From contig REGQ01000003.1 of NCBI GenBank assembly GCA_004134985.1, forward strand, positions 249,795-313,794: 64,000 bases of DNA. Direction: 5' to 3'. How positions within the stretch are numbered: the stretch's first letter is position 1; the number at the start of each line of letters is the position of its first letter. Source of the stretch: Paenibacillaceae bacterium (GTDB lineage Bacteria; Bacillota; Bacilli; Paenibacillales; Paenibacillaceae). Shown here one piece after another: positions 17,762-27,752 of this stretch. The notes beneath the pieces were generated by a model. The model saw only the letters and a program-made list of their open reading frames with translations, was not told the DNA's origin and made no database searches. Made by a program: the position numbers and the translations under genes.

Positions 17762-18664
17762 TTAGTATTTTTTTAGAATTTCCATTAATTGATCATATTC
17801 CTCTGTGCTAAGATGCTTCGCCATGATCTGCTCGGCTTCACGCAGCTCCTCTTCTGTCAAACCGTCTTCCATAAGCACGGAAAGCCGCTGCCAGCCTTCC
17901 GAGGGCAGCTTGCTGACCAGCAGTTGGAACAGCTTCTGGCGGTCCTCGGCATCCATTTGGTTTTTCACATCCGAAAGCTCCTCCGTCGTCAGCGCATCCT
18001 TGCTGTTCCATACCGGCACAGCTGCCTCGTCATCACCTGGTCCAGGCGTGCCTGATCCACCCGCCTGCCCGTCATTCACTCCGCTGGACGGCACGCCTGA
18101 CGCGCCGCTCTCTGCTTTCGCACCGCTGCCTGACCCTGTCACCGTAGAGTGCGGGGGCTGTGTTTCGAGATCATCTAATTCCGCGTCATCCGTCCCCGTT
18201 TCAGTTGCCCCCCGCTCATTCGCGCCTGACGCTCCACCCGGTTCATCCCCATCCGGCGCTCCCGCGCCAAGTCCATCCACACCTTGGCCATTCTCAGCTT
18301 GCCCGGATGAACCTTGGTTGTTCTGACCTGTTACACCTCCACCGTTCTGACCGGTTGCTCCTTGGCCCTGCCCATCCCTCGGCTCACCAGCATTTGCTGA
18401 AGCTTGTAGATGTTCTCCATCGCTTGCTCCATCATCGACTGTCGCATCCGCGCCATCAACCGCAGCGACCATCGGATCAGCGCCCCACATTTTGCCCCAA
18501 AGCCCGGATAGCGCAAAAGGCTGCACTTCCAGCGGCAGCTCGTACTGTTTTAATAGACTCTCAACATAGCTATTCACAATATACCCGGTCGTCCAGATTG
18601 ATAAAAAACTGATAATCAGTCCGGCTGCAATGATTTTGCCCAACCATTCTACCATCTTCAACAT
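17762..18664 (-). CDS. Membrane-anchored protein with Gly-rich linker and C-terminal helical domain
   Basis: 300 residues from ATG 18664 (MLKMVEWLGKIIAAGLIISF); an upstream GTG lies inside the GGAGTGAGG ribosome site and is rejected. One transmembrane helix (about 8-30), a short extracytoplasmic segment, then about 150 residues of Gly/Ala/Asp/Ser/Gln-rich low-complexity sequence, and a helical C-terminal domain (about 225-300) with repeated helices of the type LTTEELSDVKNQM and LTEEELREAEQIM. I do not recognise the family. It lies 165 bases upstream of walR on the same strand but has its own promoter space between. Confidence 0.75.
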   Translation of the reverse strand: MLKMVEWLGKIIAAGLIISFLSIWTTGYIVNSYVESLLKQYELPLEVQPFALSGLWGKMWGADPMVAAVDGADATVDDGASDGEHLQASANAGEPRDGQGQGATGQNGGGVTGQNNQGSSGQAENGQGVDGLGAGAPDGDEPGGASGANERGATETGTDDAELDDLETQPPHSTVTGSGSGAKAESGASGVPSSGVNDGQAGGSGTPGPGDDEAAVPVWNSKDALTTEELSDVKNQMDAEDRQKLFQLLVSKLPSEGWQRLSVLMEDGLTEEELREAEQIMAKHLSTEEYDQLMEILKKY

Positions 18665-18689
18665 TGGCCTCACTCCTCTTCCATACTGG

Positions 18690-19090
18690 CGCTTGAATAT
18701 CGTTCCTTCTAATGCTCAGTATGGGCAAGAGAGCAATCCCCCATTCGTATTACGCTAATATTTTCCATACAGGTGCCAAACCATAATTTAATAGAGGAGC
18801 GAGCAGGGGATCTTGCGCTAACGCTTGCCACAGCGCTTAAATGGCCTCAAATGACCCATTTGCGAATCTAACGCTCTTCACAGTGCTTATTCCCCCTTGG
18901 ACGGCTAAAATCGTGCGATTTTCTAGAAATAAGGTGTCTCAGTTTCCTTACAATATTTATGGGACTGTATTTCCCTTAATAGCGCCGCTCACCAGCGTTA
19001 GAATTCCACATGGCCCGAATTCCACATGGCCTTTTGCTTTGAGCGCCGCGGATCATGGCAACCACCGTAGACGGAACCCGCAGTCCACAA
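18690..19090. repeat. Intergenic region with three kinds of short repeats
   Basis: No gene. Two 22-bp imperfect copies starting CTAACGCT and ending GCTTA (18818-18839 and 18868-18889; 18 of 22 identical) lie 50 bp apart, and each is an imperfect inverted repeat. An inverse-oriented AGCGTTAG occurs at 18994-19001. A 16-bp tandem direct repeat GAATTCCACATGGCCC/T spans 19001-19032. Confidence 0.55.
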
Positions 19091-19096
19091 CCAAAA

Positions 19097-19124
19097 AGCC
19101 AGACTGCGTGTTAGCAGCCTGGCT
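19097..19124 (-). terminator. purA terminator
   Basis: AGCCAGACTGC (19097-19107) pairs with GCAGCCTGGCT (19114-19124) with one mismatch. On the minus strand it is followed by TTTTTGG. Confidence 0.85.
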
Positions 19125-19175
19125 CTCATAAGTATCAACCGATCTGCCACAATACAGCACGCGGCGGGTTCGGTA

Positions 19176-20462
19176 CTATCCGTAGATTTTAATAACGGGA
19201 TTCGTCTGCTCCCGGTTGCGTCCAACCGAGAAGATCGCGATCGGAATGCCTGTCAATTCAGAAACGCGCGCCACATAGTTTCTTGTGGTCTCCGGCAGCT
19301 CATCCAATGTGCTTACATTGGTAATATCTTCGCTCCAGCCCGGCATTTCTTCGTAGACCGCTTCGCACTCCGCGAGCATCTTCAAGCTTGCAGGATAGTG
19401 CTCAATGATTTCGCCGCGGTACTTGTATCCTGTACAAATCTTCACGGTTTCAAGTCCCGTCAACACGTCCAGCGAGTTCAAGGATAAGCCTGTAATACCG
19501 CTTACGCGGCGAGCATGCCTTACCACAACACTGTCAAACCATCCCACACGGCGCGGACGCCCGGTTACGGTACCATATTCATGACCTGTCTCGCGGATGG
19601 TATCGCCGACTTCATCATGCAATTCCGTCGGGAATGGTCCATCGCCGACACGCGTCGTATAAGCTTTGGCAACGCCGATGACCTGTTGGATCTTCGAAGG
19701 GCCAACGCCTGAACCGATACATACGCCGCCAGCTGTCGGGTTCGAAGAAGTAACGAATGGATAAGTGCCTTGGTCGATATCCAGCATAACGCCTTGCGCG
19801 CCTTCGAACAGCACTTTCTTGTTCGTATCAATCGCATCATTCAGCACAACCGATGTATCTGTCACATAAGGACGCAGCGTTTCAGCATAGCCCAGGTATT
19901 CCGTAATGATCTGTTCCGCATCAACCGGCTCTCCGCCGTATACTTGCTGAATGACATGGTTTTTTTCTTTAACGGCATGACGCAGCTTGGTGGAGAACTC
20001 TTCCGGGTCCATCAAGTCAGCGATGCGAATGCCGGAACGTGCCGCTTTATCCATATAACAAGGGCCGATCCCTTTGCGGGTCGTTCCAATTTTATTGTCG
20101 CCTTTACGGTCCTCTTCGAGTCCATCCAAAATCATGTGATAAGGCATAATAACATGCGCGCGGTCACTGATCTTCAGGTTGGCGGACGAGAATCCGTTAT
20201 CATGTATATAATTAATTTCTTCAATTAATGCGGCCGGGTTAATAACCATACCGTTTCCGATTACACATAGCTTATCATGATTAAAAATACCTGAAGGAAT
20301 CATCGTCAGCTTATACTTCTTATTACCAATCAAAATCGTATGTCCGGCATTATTGCCACCTTGATAGCGGGCTACAACATCCGCCCCATCGGCCAAATAA
20401 TCCGTGATCTTTCCTTTACCTTCATCTCCCCATTGCGTTCCAACAACAACAACTGTAGACAT
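19176..20462 (-). CDS. purA: Adenylosuccinate synthetase
   Basis: 428 residues. Converts IMP, aspartate and GTP to adenylosuccinate in AMP synthesis. N-terminal GTP-binding loop [17 protein letters not shown], the catalytic NNAGHTI motif, [16 protein letters not shown], and C-terminal [22 protein letters not shown] precedes ATG 20462. A PurBox pair and sigma-A promoter lie upstream and a terminator downstream, so it is monocistronic and purine-regulated. Confidence 0.98.
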   Translation of the reverse strand: MSTVVVVGTQWGDEGKGKITDYLADGADVVARYQGGNNAGHTILIGNKKYKLTMIPSGIFNHDKLCVIGNGMVINPAALIEEINYIHDNGFSSANLKISDRAHVIMPYHMILDGLEEDRKGDNKIGTTRKGIGPCYMDKAARSGIRIADLMDPEEFSTKLRHAVKEKNHVIQQVYGGEPVDAEQIITEYLGYAETLRPYVTDTSVVLNDAIDTNKKVLFEGAQGVMLDIDQGTYPFVTSSNPTAGGVCIGSGVGPSKIQQVIGVAKAYTTRVGDGPFPTELHDEVGDTIRETGHEYGTVTGRPRRVGWFDSVVVRHARRVSGITGLSLNSLDVLTGLETVKICTGYKYRGEIIEHYPASLKMLAECEAVYEEMPGWSEDITNVSTLDELPETTRNYVARVSELTGIPIAIFSVGRNREQTNPVIKIYG

Positions 20463-20541
20463 GCTATACCTCCCGTTTCAGCGCTTAGACACACCGAAAA
20501 TTACTGCCTGTAACAAATTTAACCGAGAAGGCAGCAATATC

Positions 20542-20615
20542 AGTGTATCAGCACCTTTTTTCAAAGTCAACAAAAACGAACATTGTGTAGTGGCTTGTTT
20601 CGATTGTTCGGAATA
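20542..20615 (-). promoter_or_regulatory. purA promoter with inverted PurBox pair
   Basis: Promoter on the minus strand: -35 TTGACT (20565-20570), 17-bp spacer, -10 TACACT (20542-20547). Upstream, two inverted PurR boxes: AAAAACGAACATT (20572-20584, plus) and TATTCCGAACAAT (20603-20615, minus), each matching the AWWWCCGAACWWT consensus with one deviation or none, separated by 18 bp. This is the layout of PurR control in B. subtilis; PurR itself is not in the window. Confidence 0.7.
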
Positions 20616-20670
20616 TCAGCTTATGCATGTACACTGCGAAAGGTGGAAATCAGCATTCTGCTATGCGGTT

Positions 20671-22023
20671 TTAAGCAGGTTCCTGATGCGAGCGATCGAG
20701 ACTGACGAATTTGTTAAAGTTTTTAAGAAAAGCCAGTTCGACGGTACCTACCGGACCATTCCGCTGTTTGGCAATGATGATTTCAATGATATTTTTCTTC
20801 TCCGATTCCTTATCATAATAATCGTCACGATAAAGAAATGCGACAATGTCGGCATCTTGCTCAATCGACCCGGATTCCCGCAAGTCGGACATCATCGGAC
20901 GCTTATCCTGACGCTGCTCGACACCCCGGCTAAGCTGGGACAGTGCAATAACAGGCACTTCCAGCTCCCTGGCAATCTGCTTCAACGTCCTGGATATTTC
21001 GGATACTTCCTGCTGGCGGTTTTCCCCGGCTTTGCCGCGGCCCTGAATCAGTTGGAGGTAATCGATCAAGATCATGCCGAGTCCCTTCTCCTTCTTCAAC
21101 CGACGGCATTTCGCCCGGATTTCCGCTACCGTTATCCCTGGCGTATCGTCAATAAAGATCTCTGCCTCTGACAGCGAGCCAATCGCCATCGTCAGCTTCT
21201 CCCAATCGTCGCCTTCCAGGAAGCCTGTACGCATCCGTCCAGCATCGACATTCGCTTCCGCGCATATCATCCGCTGTACAAGCTGTGGCGCGGACATCTC
21301 CAGGCTGAAGATCGCGACGGTCTCCCGCGCCCGCACCCCAACGTTCTGGGCGATGTTAAGCGCGAAAGCCGTCTTCCCCACAGAAGGACGAGCGGCAACA
21401 ATGATCAGGTCACTGCGCTGGAAGCCGGAAGTCATACGATCCAGATCGGTAAAGCCTGACGGTATTCCGGTGGAACCGCCTTTATTGCTGTAGAGAAACT
21501 CAACCTTTTCGAATACTTCCATCAGTACGTCCCGAATGGAAATAAACCCGCTGCTGGAGCGGCGATTGGAGATTTCCATAATGCGCTGTTCCGCTTCATT
21601 AAGCAGCATTCCGACATCATCGGCAGACGCAAAGCCGTTGCTGACAATATCCGTCGCCGTCCGGATCAGTCTGCGCACCATTGATTTTTCCTCAACAATC
21701 TGCGCATAGTGATCCACGTTCGCCGCTGTCGGGACGCCGCCTACAAGCCTTGCCAAGTAGCTGACGCCCCCGATATCATCCAACTGCTGGCGATCCTGCA
21801 AGTAAGCTGTGAGCGTCACCAGATCGATCGGCTGGCTGTTCTCGCCGAGCTCCACCATCGCTTCATAAATCTGCTGATGCGGCACACTATAGAAATCTTC
21901 GCTCCGCACCCGCTCCATCACCGTAATCAACGCTTCGCTTTGCAGCAAGATCGAACCCAGCACTGCCTGCTCAGCCTCGAGGTTTTGCGGCGGAACACGG
22001 TCAAACAACATTTCGTTGTTCAT
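20671..22023 (-). CDS. dnaB: Replicative DNA helicase DnaB (DnaC of B. subtilis)
   Basis: 450 residues. N-terminal DnaB helical domain (about 10-110) and RecA-like C-terminal domain with Walker A VAARPSVGKTAFALNIA, Walker B MILIDYLQLIQG and arginine finger region LSRGVEQRQDKRP. Hexameric 5'-3' fork helicase. Last gene of the DUF2232-gdpP-rplI-dnaB run; 28 bases after rplI. Confidence 0.98.
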   Translation of the reverse strand: MNNEMLFDRVPPQNLEAEQAVLGSILLQSEALITVMERVRSEDFYSVPHQQIYEAMVELGENSQPIDLVTLTAYLQDRQQLDDIGGVSYLARLVGGVPTAANVDHYAQIVEEKSMVRRLIRTATDIVSNGFASADDVGMLLNEAEQRIMEISNRRSSSGFISIRDVLMEVFEKVEFLYSNKGGSTGIPSGFTDLDRMTSGFQRSDLIIVAARPSVGKTAFALNIAQNVGVRARETVAIFSLEMSAPQLVQRMICAEANVDAGRMRTGFLEGDDWEKLTMAIGSLSEAEIFIDDTPGITVAEIRAKCRRLKKEKGLGMILIDYLQLIQGRGKAGENRQQEVSEISRTLKQIARELEVPVIALSQLSRGVEQRQDKRPMMSDLRESGSIEQDADIVAFLYRDDYYDKESEKKNIIEIIIAKQRNGPVGTVELAFLKNFNKFVSLDRSHQEPA

Positions 22024-22051
22024 TGTTCTCTGGCTCCTCTGTATCGCTCCA

Positions 22052-22495
22052 TCACTGCTCGGCAGCTTGAACCTTTAATTTCGCTTTTACCTCCGGATGA
22101 ACTTTCACCTGCACCTGTGTAACGCCGAGTGCGCGAATCGGCTCATCCAGCTCGATTTTCCGCTTGTCGATTTTAATGCCTTTGGCTGCGAGCGCCTCAG
22201 CGATCTGCTTGCTTGTAATTGCGCCGAACAAGCGTCCGCCTTCGCCTGCTTTTGTATGAATGACGACGGTCAGCTCGCCAAGCTTGTCAGCCAGCGCCTG
22301 CGCATCTTCTTTTTCCCGCTCCTTGCGCTTAACCTCAGAAGCTGTCTGAAGCTCCAGCGTCTTCAGGTTACCGTCTGACGCCAGCTTCACAAGGCCCTGC
22401 GGCAGCAGGAAATTGCGCGCGTAGCCTTCCGACACCGTTTTGATTTCACCTTTTTTGCCCTGCCCCTTTACATCCTTAAGAAAAATGACTTTCAT
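22052..22495 (-). CDS. rplI: Ribosomal protein bL9
   Basis: 147 residues, the usual length. N-terminal domain [20 protein letters not shown] with the conserved [13 protein letters not shown], a long connecting helix, and the C-terminal domain ([16 protein letters not shown]). Start overlaps the gdpP stop by 4 bp. Confidence 0.98.
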   Translation of the reverse strand: MKVIFLKDVKGQGKKGEIKTVSEGYARNFLLPQGLVKLASDGNLKTLELQTASEVKRKEREKEDAQALADKLGELTVVIHTKAGEGGRLFGAITSKQIAEALAAKGIKIDKRKIELDEPIRALGVTQVQVKVHPEVKAKLKVQAAEQ

Positions 22496-24459
22496 TCAAA
22501 TAACCCCTCTTCCTGTTCAATTTTAGCCAGAACTGCTTTTAACTGTTCTTTAACCTGTGCTGTCGAGCCTTCCAGCTGTGCAGCGGCATTCGTCAAATGC
22601 CCGCCCCCGCCGAGTCGCTCCATTACAATCTGTACGTTAATCGAGCCAAGCGACCGGGCGCTAACGCCTATCTGCCCATCTGTCCGCTCCCCGATTACAA
22701 ACGAGGCCATCACATCCGTCATGTTCAGCAGCGTATCGGCTGCCTGGGCAATCAGCAGCTGGGAATATTTCTTCCCCGGCTCCGTCACCGCCAGCGCAAT
22801 GTGATCATACATGATTTCTGCATGCTTGATCACTTCGGCCTTCTTGATGTACTCCTCCAGATCTTCCTTCAGCATGCGCTGGATCAATCCCGTATCAGCG
22901 CCGTTCCGGCGCAGGAACGAGGCCGCTTCGAACGTCCGCGCGCCAGTGCGCAGGGAGAAGCTCTTCGTATCCACTGCAATCCCCGCCAAAAGCGAGGTCG
23001 CCTCTGTCACATCAAGCAGCACGCGGTCATGGATATACTGCAGAAGCTCGGTGACCAGTTCGCAGGTCGAGGAAGCATACGGCTCCATGTAGACCAGCAA
23101 AGGATTCGTAATGAATTCTTCGCTCCGCCGGTGATGATCCACGACAACAATGCGGTCTGTAAGGGTCAGAAGTCTCGGCTCCTTCACCATGGAAGCTTTA
23201 TGTGTATCGACAACAACAGCGAGCGTATGCGGGCTGATCATGCCAAGCGCCTGATCCGGCGTGATGAACCGCTTGTAGATGCGTTCATCCTCCTTGATAA
23301 TCTCAATCATCTTCTGAATCGCCGGATTGACGCCCTCCAGCACAATATAAGCTTCCTTGTCGAACAGCCTTGCCGCTTTGAGCACGCCGATTGCAGCACC
23401 GACAGAGTCCATGTCAGGCATCTTGTGCCCCATGATGACGACCTTGTCGCTTTCCTTGATCATATCCCGCAGCGCATGGGCTACGACTCGCGCCCGCACG
23501 CGTGTCCGCTTCTCGACAGCATTGGACTTCCCGCCATAGAAAGACTGCCGCTGACCGACCTTCACAGCCGCCTGATCGCCGCCGCGCCCCAGCGCGATGT
23601 CGAGACTCATCTGCGCCCACTGGCCCAGTTCAATGTTGCTCTCGGCGCCAGCTGCAAATCCGATGCTGAGCGTCATCGGTATTTTCTGCTCATGCGTCAT
23701 CTCCCGCACCTCATCCAAAATGACGAACCGCGAATGCTCCAGCTGCTTCAGCGTCATTTGATTGGTGATCAAGAGATAGCGGTCAGAGGTCAGACGCTTA
23801 ATATACAGTTGATAACGCTGCGCCCAATCCGTTATCGCGCTTGTTACCCTAGACAGCAGCGCGGCGCGCTGCTGATCGTCCATTCCTTGTGTCACTTCTT
23901 CGAGATTGTCCATCATGACAATGCCAAGAGCCAGCTTCTCTTCTTCGTACTTTTTCTGCGTCGTCCAGCGCAGCGTGATATCCCGAATGTAGACCAGACG
24001 CTCCTCGGACTTCACAATAAGCTCATAGATGCGCGAGCCGATCGACAGCTCTACCAAGGTCTCCTTCTCTTTGGCTGGCTGCCAGGTTGGCAGGGCTTCA
24101 GCGAGGGGCACACCGATTACGGTATCCCGCTCCAGCATCTCGGCGACAAAAGGATTATGCCACTCAATAACATTATCTTCATTGTAGATGAGAATTCCAA
24201 AAGGCAGATCGCTAACAACCTCGTTGCCCACTTTTTTCACACGATAAGAAATGGTGCCCAAGTAAGATTTCAGATCCCGCCGGAATGCCCGCTCTGCGAG
24301 CAAAGACAGCACGCCGACAGCAAAAGTTAATACAAGCGCAGCCAGCCCTGCGATCCACTCATACCAGGCCAGCGCAATAGTCAATACGATCATCAGCACG
24401 AACGCCCATACATGATGCATGCCGTGCCAACGTTTAAGAAGAAACTTCGGCAAATTCAT
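22492..24459 (-). CDS. gdpP: Cyclic-di-AMP phosphodiesterase GdpP (YybT)
   Basis: 655 residues. Two N-terminal membrane helices (about 14-50), a degenerate PAS domain (about 75-150), a degenerate GGDEF domain (about 170-300), and a DHH/DHHA1 phosphodiesterase module with [15 protein letters not shown] and [11 protein letters not shown] and C-terminal [12 protein letters not shown]. Hydrolyses c-di-AMP to pApA. GdpP, rplI and dnaB adjacency is conserved in Bacillota. Confidence 0.96.
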   Translation of the reverse strand: MNLPKFLLKRWHGMHHVWAFVLMIVLTIALAWYEWIAGLAALVLTFAVGVLSLLAERAFRRDLKSYLGTISYRVKKVGNEVVSDLPFGILIYNEDNVIEWHNPFVAEMLERDTVIGVPLAEALPTWQPAKEKETLVELSIGSRIYELIVKSEERLVYIRDITLRWTTQKKYEEEKLALGIVMMDNLEEVTQGMDDQQRAALLSRVTSAITDWAQRYQLYIKRLTSDRYLLITNQMTLKQLEHSRFVILDEVREMTHEQKIPMTLSIGFAAGAESNIELGQWAQMSLDIALGRGGDQAAVKVGQRQSFYGGKSNAVEKRTRVRARVVAHALRDMIKESDKVVIMGHKMPDMDSVGAAIGVLKAARLFDKEAYIVLEGVNPAIQKMIEIIKEDERIYKRFITPDQALGMISPHTLAVVVDTHKASMVKEPRLLTLTDRIVVVDHHRRSEEFITNPLLVYMEPYASSTCELVTELLQYIHDRVLLDVTEATSLLAGIAVDTKSFSLRTGARTFEAASFLRRNGADTGLIQRMLKEDLEEYIKKAEVIKHAEIMYDHIALAVTEPGKKYSQLLIAQAADTLLNMTDVMASFVIGERTDGQIGVSARSLGSINVQIVMERLGGGGHLTNAAAQLEGSTAQVKEQLKAVLAKIEQEEGLFE

Positions 24460-24471
24460 CCGCCCCTGTAA

Positions 24472-25374
24472 CTAGGATTTCGTAAGCGATTTTCGTATCG
24501 GAAAAGCAATATCCAGCACGCCGATCAGGCTGAGCGGCGGAAAGAGCAGTACAGGCACTGTCAATAAGATCGGCACAGCGCGGTTCCACCCTTTTTGGTG
24601 AGCTAGAAAGAAGAAAAATCCGATCGATTGAATCGTAAAGGCCAATCGCAAAAGGGGGATCAGATTAATCAGTACAACCGCCATGAACGAATCATCTGTA
24701 CTGGAGATGAACATTTCAAGTACAATAGCCACCAAATAATACATTACCAAAATTTTTGGAAGCATCCATTCTTTCGCCGGTTTCAGACCCGGTGTATCGA
24801 AACCATGAGATCGCAGCGTTCGACGTGAGATCGCATGCGTGACAACAGCCAATACAAAGGATACGGCAATCAAAGCGTATGGAACCGATTGGATGAGCGT
24901 GCGAATGAACATATCGATGAATTCATTCGTCCAATTTGCAGGCAGCAAGTTTTGAGAATCAATTTGTTCGAAATAGGCGCGTATAATGTTGGACATTTCC
25001 GCTGTCAGCGAGATATTAAACGCCGCCTGAAATAGAATAATTTCCAACAGAAACTGGGCAAGCACCGTCAGGATCCCAACGGTCAGCACCGTTCTGGCCT
25101 GCGCCTGCCGTTTATACATATGGCCCATCACAATGGATGGCACTAGGAAAAACAAGCCGAGCACAAGCGATGCCGGACCCAGCAGCACGTACGCGATGAC
25201 AAACACCGGAATGACATGCAGCGCGTAGACTTTTTTGGGCAGCAGCGTAAACAACATAACAAAAGGCACCATGATCAAGGTGAAGGCCAGCACATTCAAT
25301 ACCGGAACCATAACGGACAACAGCAGCACAAGCGCCGCGCCGCTCCACAACAACGATTTCAAGCCGGTTTTCAA
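24472..25374 (-). CDS. yybS: DUF2232 membrane protein (YybS family)
   Basis: 300 residues with about eight hydrophobic segments starting at residue 8 (LLWSGAALVLLLSVMVPVLN). YybS/DUF2232 proteins are multi-spanning membrane proteins, resembling transporter S-components, encoded before gdpP. Substrate unknown. First gene of this operon; 12 bases before gdpP. A short upstream in-frame extension is not needed. Confidence 0.88.
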   Translation of the reverse strand: MKTGLKSLLWSGAALVLLLSVMVPVLNVLAFTLIMVPFVMLFTLLPKKVYALHVIPVFVIAYVLLGPASLVLGLFFLVPSIVMGHMYKRQAQARTVLTVGILTVLAQFLLEIILFQAAFNISLTAEMSNIIRAYFEQIDSQNLLPANWTNEFIDMFIRTLIQSVPYALIAVSFVLAVVTHAISRRTLRSHGFDTPGLKPAKEWMLPKILVMYYLVAIVLEMFISSTDDSFMAVVLINLIPLLRLAFTIQSIGFFFFLAHQKGWNRAVPILLTVPVLLFPPLSLIGVLDIAFPIRKSLTKS

Positions 25375-25424
25375 ACCCGTTCACCTCTTGAATTTTATGA
25401 GCCTGCAAGCAAGCTTTACTCCTC

Positions 25425-25454
25425 ATTATAACATAAAAAATTCACCAAGCGTAA
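25425..25454 (-). promoter_or_regulatory. Promoter of the yybS-gdpP-rplI-dnaB operon
   Basis: On the minus strand, -10 TATAAT (25425-25430) with -35-like TTACGC (25449-25454), spacer 18. The -10 is perfect, the -35 moderate. About 50 bp before the yybS start. A CCGGCT/AGCCGG hairpin lies directly upstream. Confidence 0.5.
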
Positions 25455-25612
25455 CCGGCTTCAACAGCCGGGGTGGAGACCGTTGAAGGCATCTGGCGAC
25501 AACTCCATTGGAGTGTTCTGCAGCCGCCAGTTAACACATCTATTTTGGCCATCCCACTGTGCTGCGTAGGTCGTCACTCACAGAGAACTGGTGTCCGTCA
25601 AAGATGGAAAAG

Positions 25613-25638
25613 GACCTGACGGATAACACCGCCAGGTC
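25613..25638 (-). terminator. Terminator of the amidohydrolase gene
   Basis: GACCTGACGG (25613-25622) pairs with CCGCCAGGTC (25629-25638) with one mismatch; CTTTTCC follows on the minus strand. It lies seven bases after the stop. Confidence 0.8.
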
Positions 25639-25644
25639 TCATTC

Positions 25645-27630
25645 TTAATTGCGTGTCACTTCAAGAGCATGCCCAAGCGCCTTCAAAAACTCGACTTGAA
25701 CGTAGGCACGGTCTCCGATGGAAAGGAGATCAGTATTCTCGTTGTCAACATGCAGCTTGTATCCCCGCTCCAGCATCAATTCGTTGGCCGCTGGCCCTGT
25801 TGACGGGCTGCCGATTGCAGTGGAGCCAGCCTCGCCCTGTTCAGCGTTCCACTGACGCGACACCTTGTCCCACGTCAGCGCATATCCATGCTCTGACATG
25901 GCCGCCGCATCGACGTACAGCTTCTCACGATAGTTGATAACCGGATAGCTGCTGTCTTCCCACTTCGCCGTACCGGAGGTCGCGCTGAAACGGACAAACT
26001 CCGTCCGAATCGGCTTGCCAAGCCGCACCTGTTTGTTAAGCTCGCCCTTCTCCAAGGCAAGCTGGCCTTCAACAAGCACATATTCGATGCCCGCAGAGAA
26101 AAGTTCCGGCTTCTCCACTGTCGAGCGGTCATTGATCGTGTCGTAGTTGAAGATAACTAGATCTGCATCCATCCCCTTGGCGATTCGCCCCTTCTTCTGC
26201 AGCGCAATCGCTTGCTTCTCCAGCCGTTGTGCCGGCTGCAGCGACTGCTTGGCAATCGCATCCATCAAGGAGATCGCGCCTTTATCGCGCGCGTAAAGGC
26301 CGATCGTCCGGGCGAAGGTACCCGAAGCGCGAGGATGATTGTTGTGACCAGGCTCCAGGATAGCGTCGCTTCCGATCATCACATAGGGCTTTTTCAGCGC
26401 ATCGATGACATCCTGCTCCGGAATCGCATAAGCAACGGCAAGCTTCCCTTCCTTCTGATATTTGACAAATGACTCCGCAGTCAACCTTTCCGTTGTGCCT
26501 GCTATTTGCAAATCCTCATAAGAAATCCGGAACCTCTCCTGCCAGCCCTTGTCGAACCGGGCCGAATTCAAGTAGGTGCCCCAATAGTTATACGGGTAGA
26601 TACAGGCCGTTATATCCAGCCCTTCCGCTAGCCCATCCTCAAGCATCGCCAGCGATTGCCCCATCGAGAATGTCCCGCCGGTGCTGTGAATATGATCGAT
26701 ATGCACGGCTGCGCCGCTTGCTCTGGCATAGCCGATAATCTCATTCATTGTATCAATGTTTGTACCTGGCTCCTCCATATCGGAGTAGCGGCCATGGAAG
26801 TAGACAGGCACGTTATATTCACGCGCCAGTTCCATCAAGGGCAGCACTTCTTCCGGCGAAATTCCCGGCACATATTCCAGACTGAAGGAAATGCCAAGCG
26901 CCCCATTATTAAGCGCTTTCTCTGCCTGCTCCTTCAACTTCGCTGTCTGTTCCGGTTTGGCTGCGTCATACCGCCCAAGCTTGAACTGGTTCCTGGCCTG
27001 CGTGTAGAAAAAGGAGGCGCCAAAATGCACCGGAGGCTTGTCCCCTTCATAATGCGTATACCAACTGCCAGGCGTCGAACTGCCGCCATGCATTGCGATA
27101 TTGGTCGTTACGCCGTCCGCAATCTTGTTCCAGACGCCAAGCGGATTCGGATCATAGGATAAATTATCGATAAAACCAGGCGCCACGACCAGGCCAGAAG
27201 CATCGATCTCACGCGTGCCGGTCAGCTTCTTCGAGGTGACAACCTCGATCGTTCCGCCGCTAATCCCGACATTCATCCCTTCCTTGTCAAGCGTCGTCTC
27301 CGGGTTAATGACACGTCCATTGGAAATGACAAGATCATAAACCTTCTGTGTTTCAGCTTCCGTTGCTTCCTCTTCCGGATCAGTATTGGGGTCAAGCCCC
27401 TCCTTGTCGTCAGGCACTGGAGATTTCCCGCCCTTGGCCGGCTCCTGGCCTGTGCCATTATTGCTGGCAAGCGGCGGCTTAGTGCCAGCCCTGGACGGGG
27501 CTCCATCCTCACTAAACAAGGCTGACCAGACGATGAAGCCAACAAATACCGAACCGAGCAATGCGGCAATCAACAGCAGGGCGCGAAGCCTTCCGCCGCC
27601 TGATCGCACATGCCGTCTTTGGTTTGCCAT
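25645..27630 (-). CDS. Membrane-anchored amidohydrolase of D-aminoacylase type with stalk-like domain, lacking the HxH motif
   Basis: 661 residues. N-terminal signal anchor (about 14-36), a Gly/Pro/Glu-rich linker, then an amidohydrolase barrel (about 95-530) resembling N-acyl-D-amino-acid deacylases: VISNGRVINPETTL, VYFHGRYSD, HIDHIHSTGG and MIGSDAILEPG. The normal metal motif after PGFID (HxH) reads PGFIDNLSYDPN, so both metal-binding histidines are absent, although later His/Asp ligands are kept. The C-terminal 90 residues (EKLYVDAAAMSEHGYALTW) resemble copper amine oxidase-like stalk repeats. Probably acts outside the cell; activity uncertain. Confidence 0.8.
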   Translation of the reverse strand: MANQRRHVRSGGGRLRALLLIAALLGSVFVGFIVWSALFSEDGAPSRAGTKPPLASNNGTGQEPAKGGKSPVPDDKEGLDPNTDPEEEATEAETQKVYDLVISNGRVINPETTLDKEGMNVGISGGTIEVVTSKKLTGTREIDASGLVVAPGFIDNLSYDPNPLGVWNKIADGVTTNIAMHGGSSTPGSWYTHYEGDKPPVHFGASFFYTQARNQFKLGRYDAAKPEQTAKLKEQAEKALNNGALGISFSLEYVPGISPEEVLPLMELAREYNVPVYFHGRYSDMEEPGTNIDTMNEIIGYARASGAAVHIDHIHSTGGTFSMGQSLAMLEDGLAEGLDITACIYPYNYWGTYLNSARFDKGWQERFRISYEDLQIAGTTERLTAESFVKYQKEGKLAVAYAIPEQDVIDALKKPYVMIGSDAILEPGHNNHPRASGTFARTIGLYARDKGAISLMDAIAKQSLQPAQRLEKQAIALQKKGRIAKGMDADLVIFNYDTINDRSTVEKPELFSAGIEYVLVEGQLALEKGELNKQVRLGKPIRTEFVRFSATSGTAKWEDSSYPVINYREKLYVDAAAMSEHGYALTWDKVSRQWNAEQGEAGSTAIGSPSTGPAANELMLERGYKLHVDNENTDLLSIGDRAYVQVEFLKALGHALEVTRN

Positions 27631-27752
27631 CTCAACCCTCCCAAACGGCTTTGCCGTCCTTTAGTGGAAAGGTGTTATCACAAGCCAATAGCTTGTTAGC
27701 GTTCCTATCAACAGACTTCCACTATATTTTGTATTGACTATTTTTCTAAGTT

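Noticed and set aside
22597..24330. 577-residue open frame opposite gdpP
   Set aside because: Exact antisense of a well-supported gene; translation is rich in His, Arg and Gln as expected for a shadow frame and has no motif.
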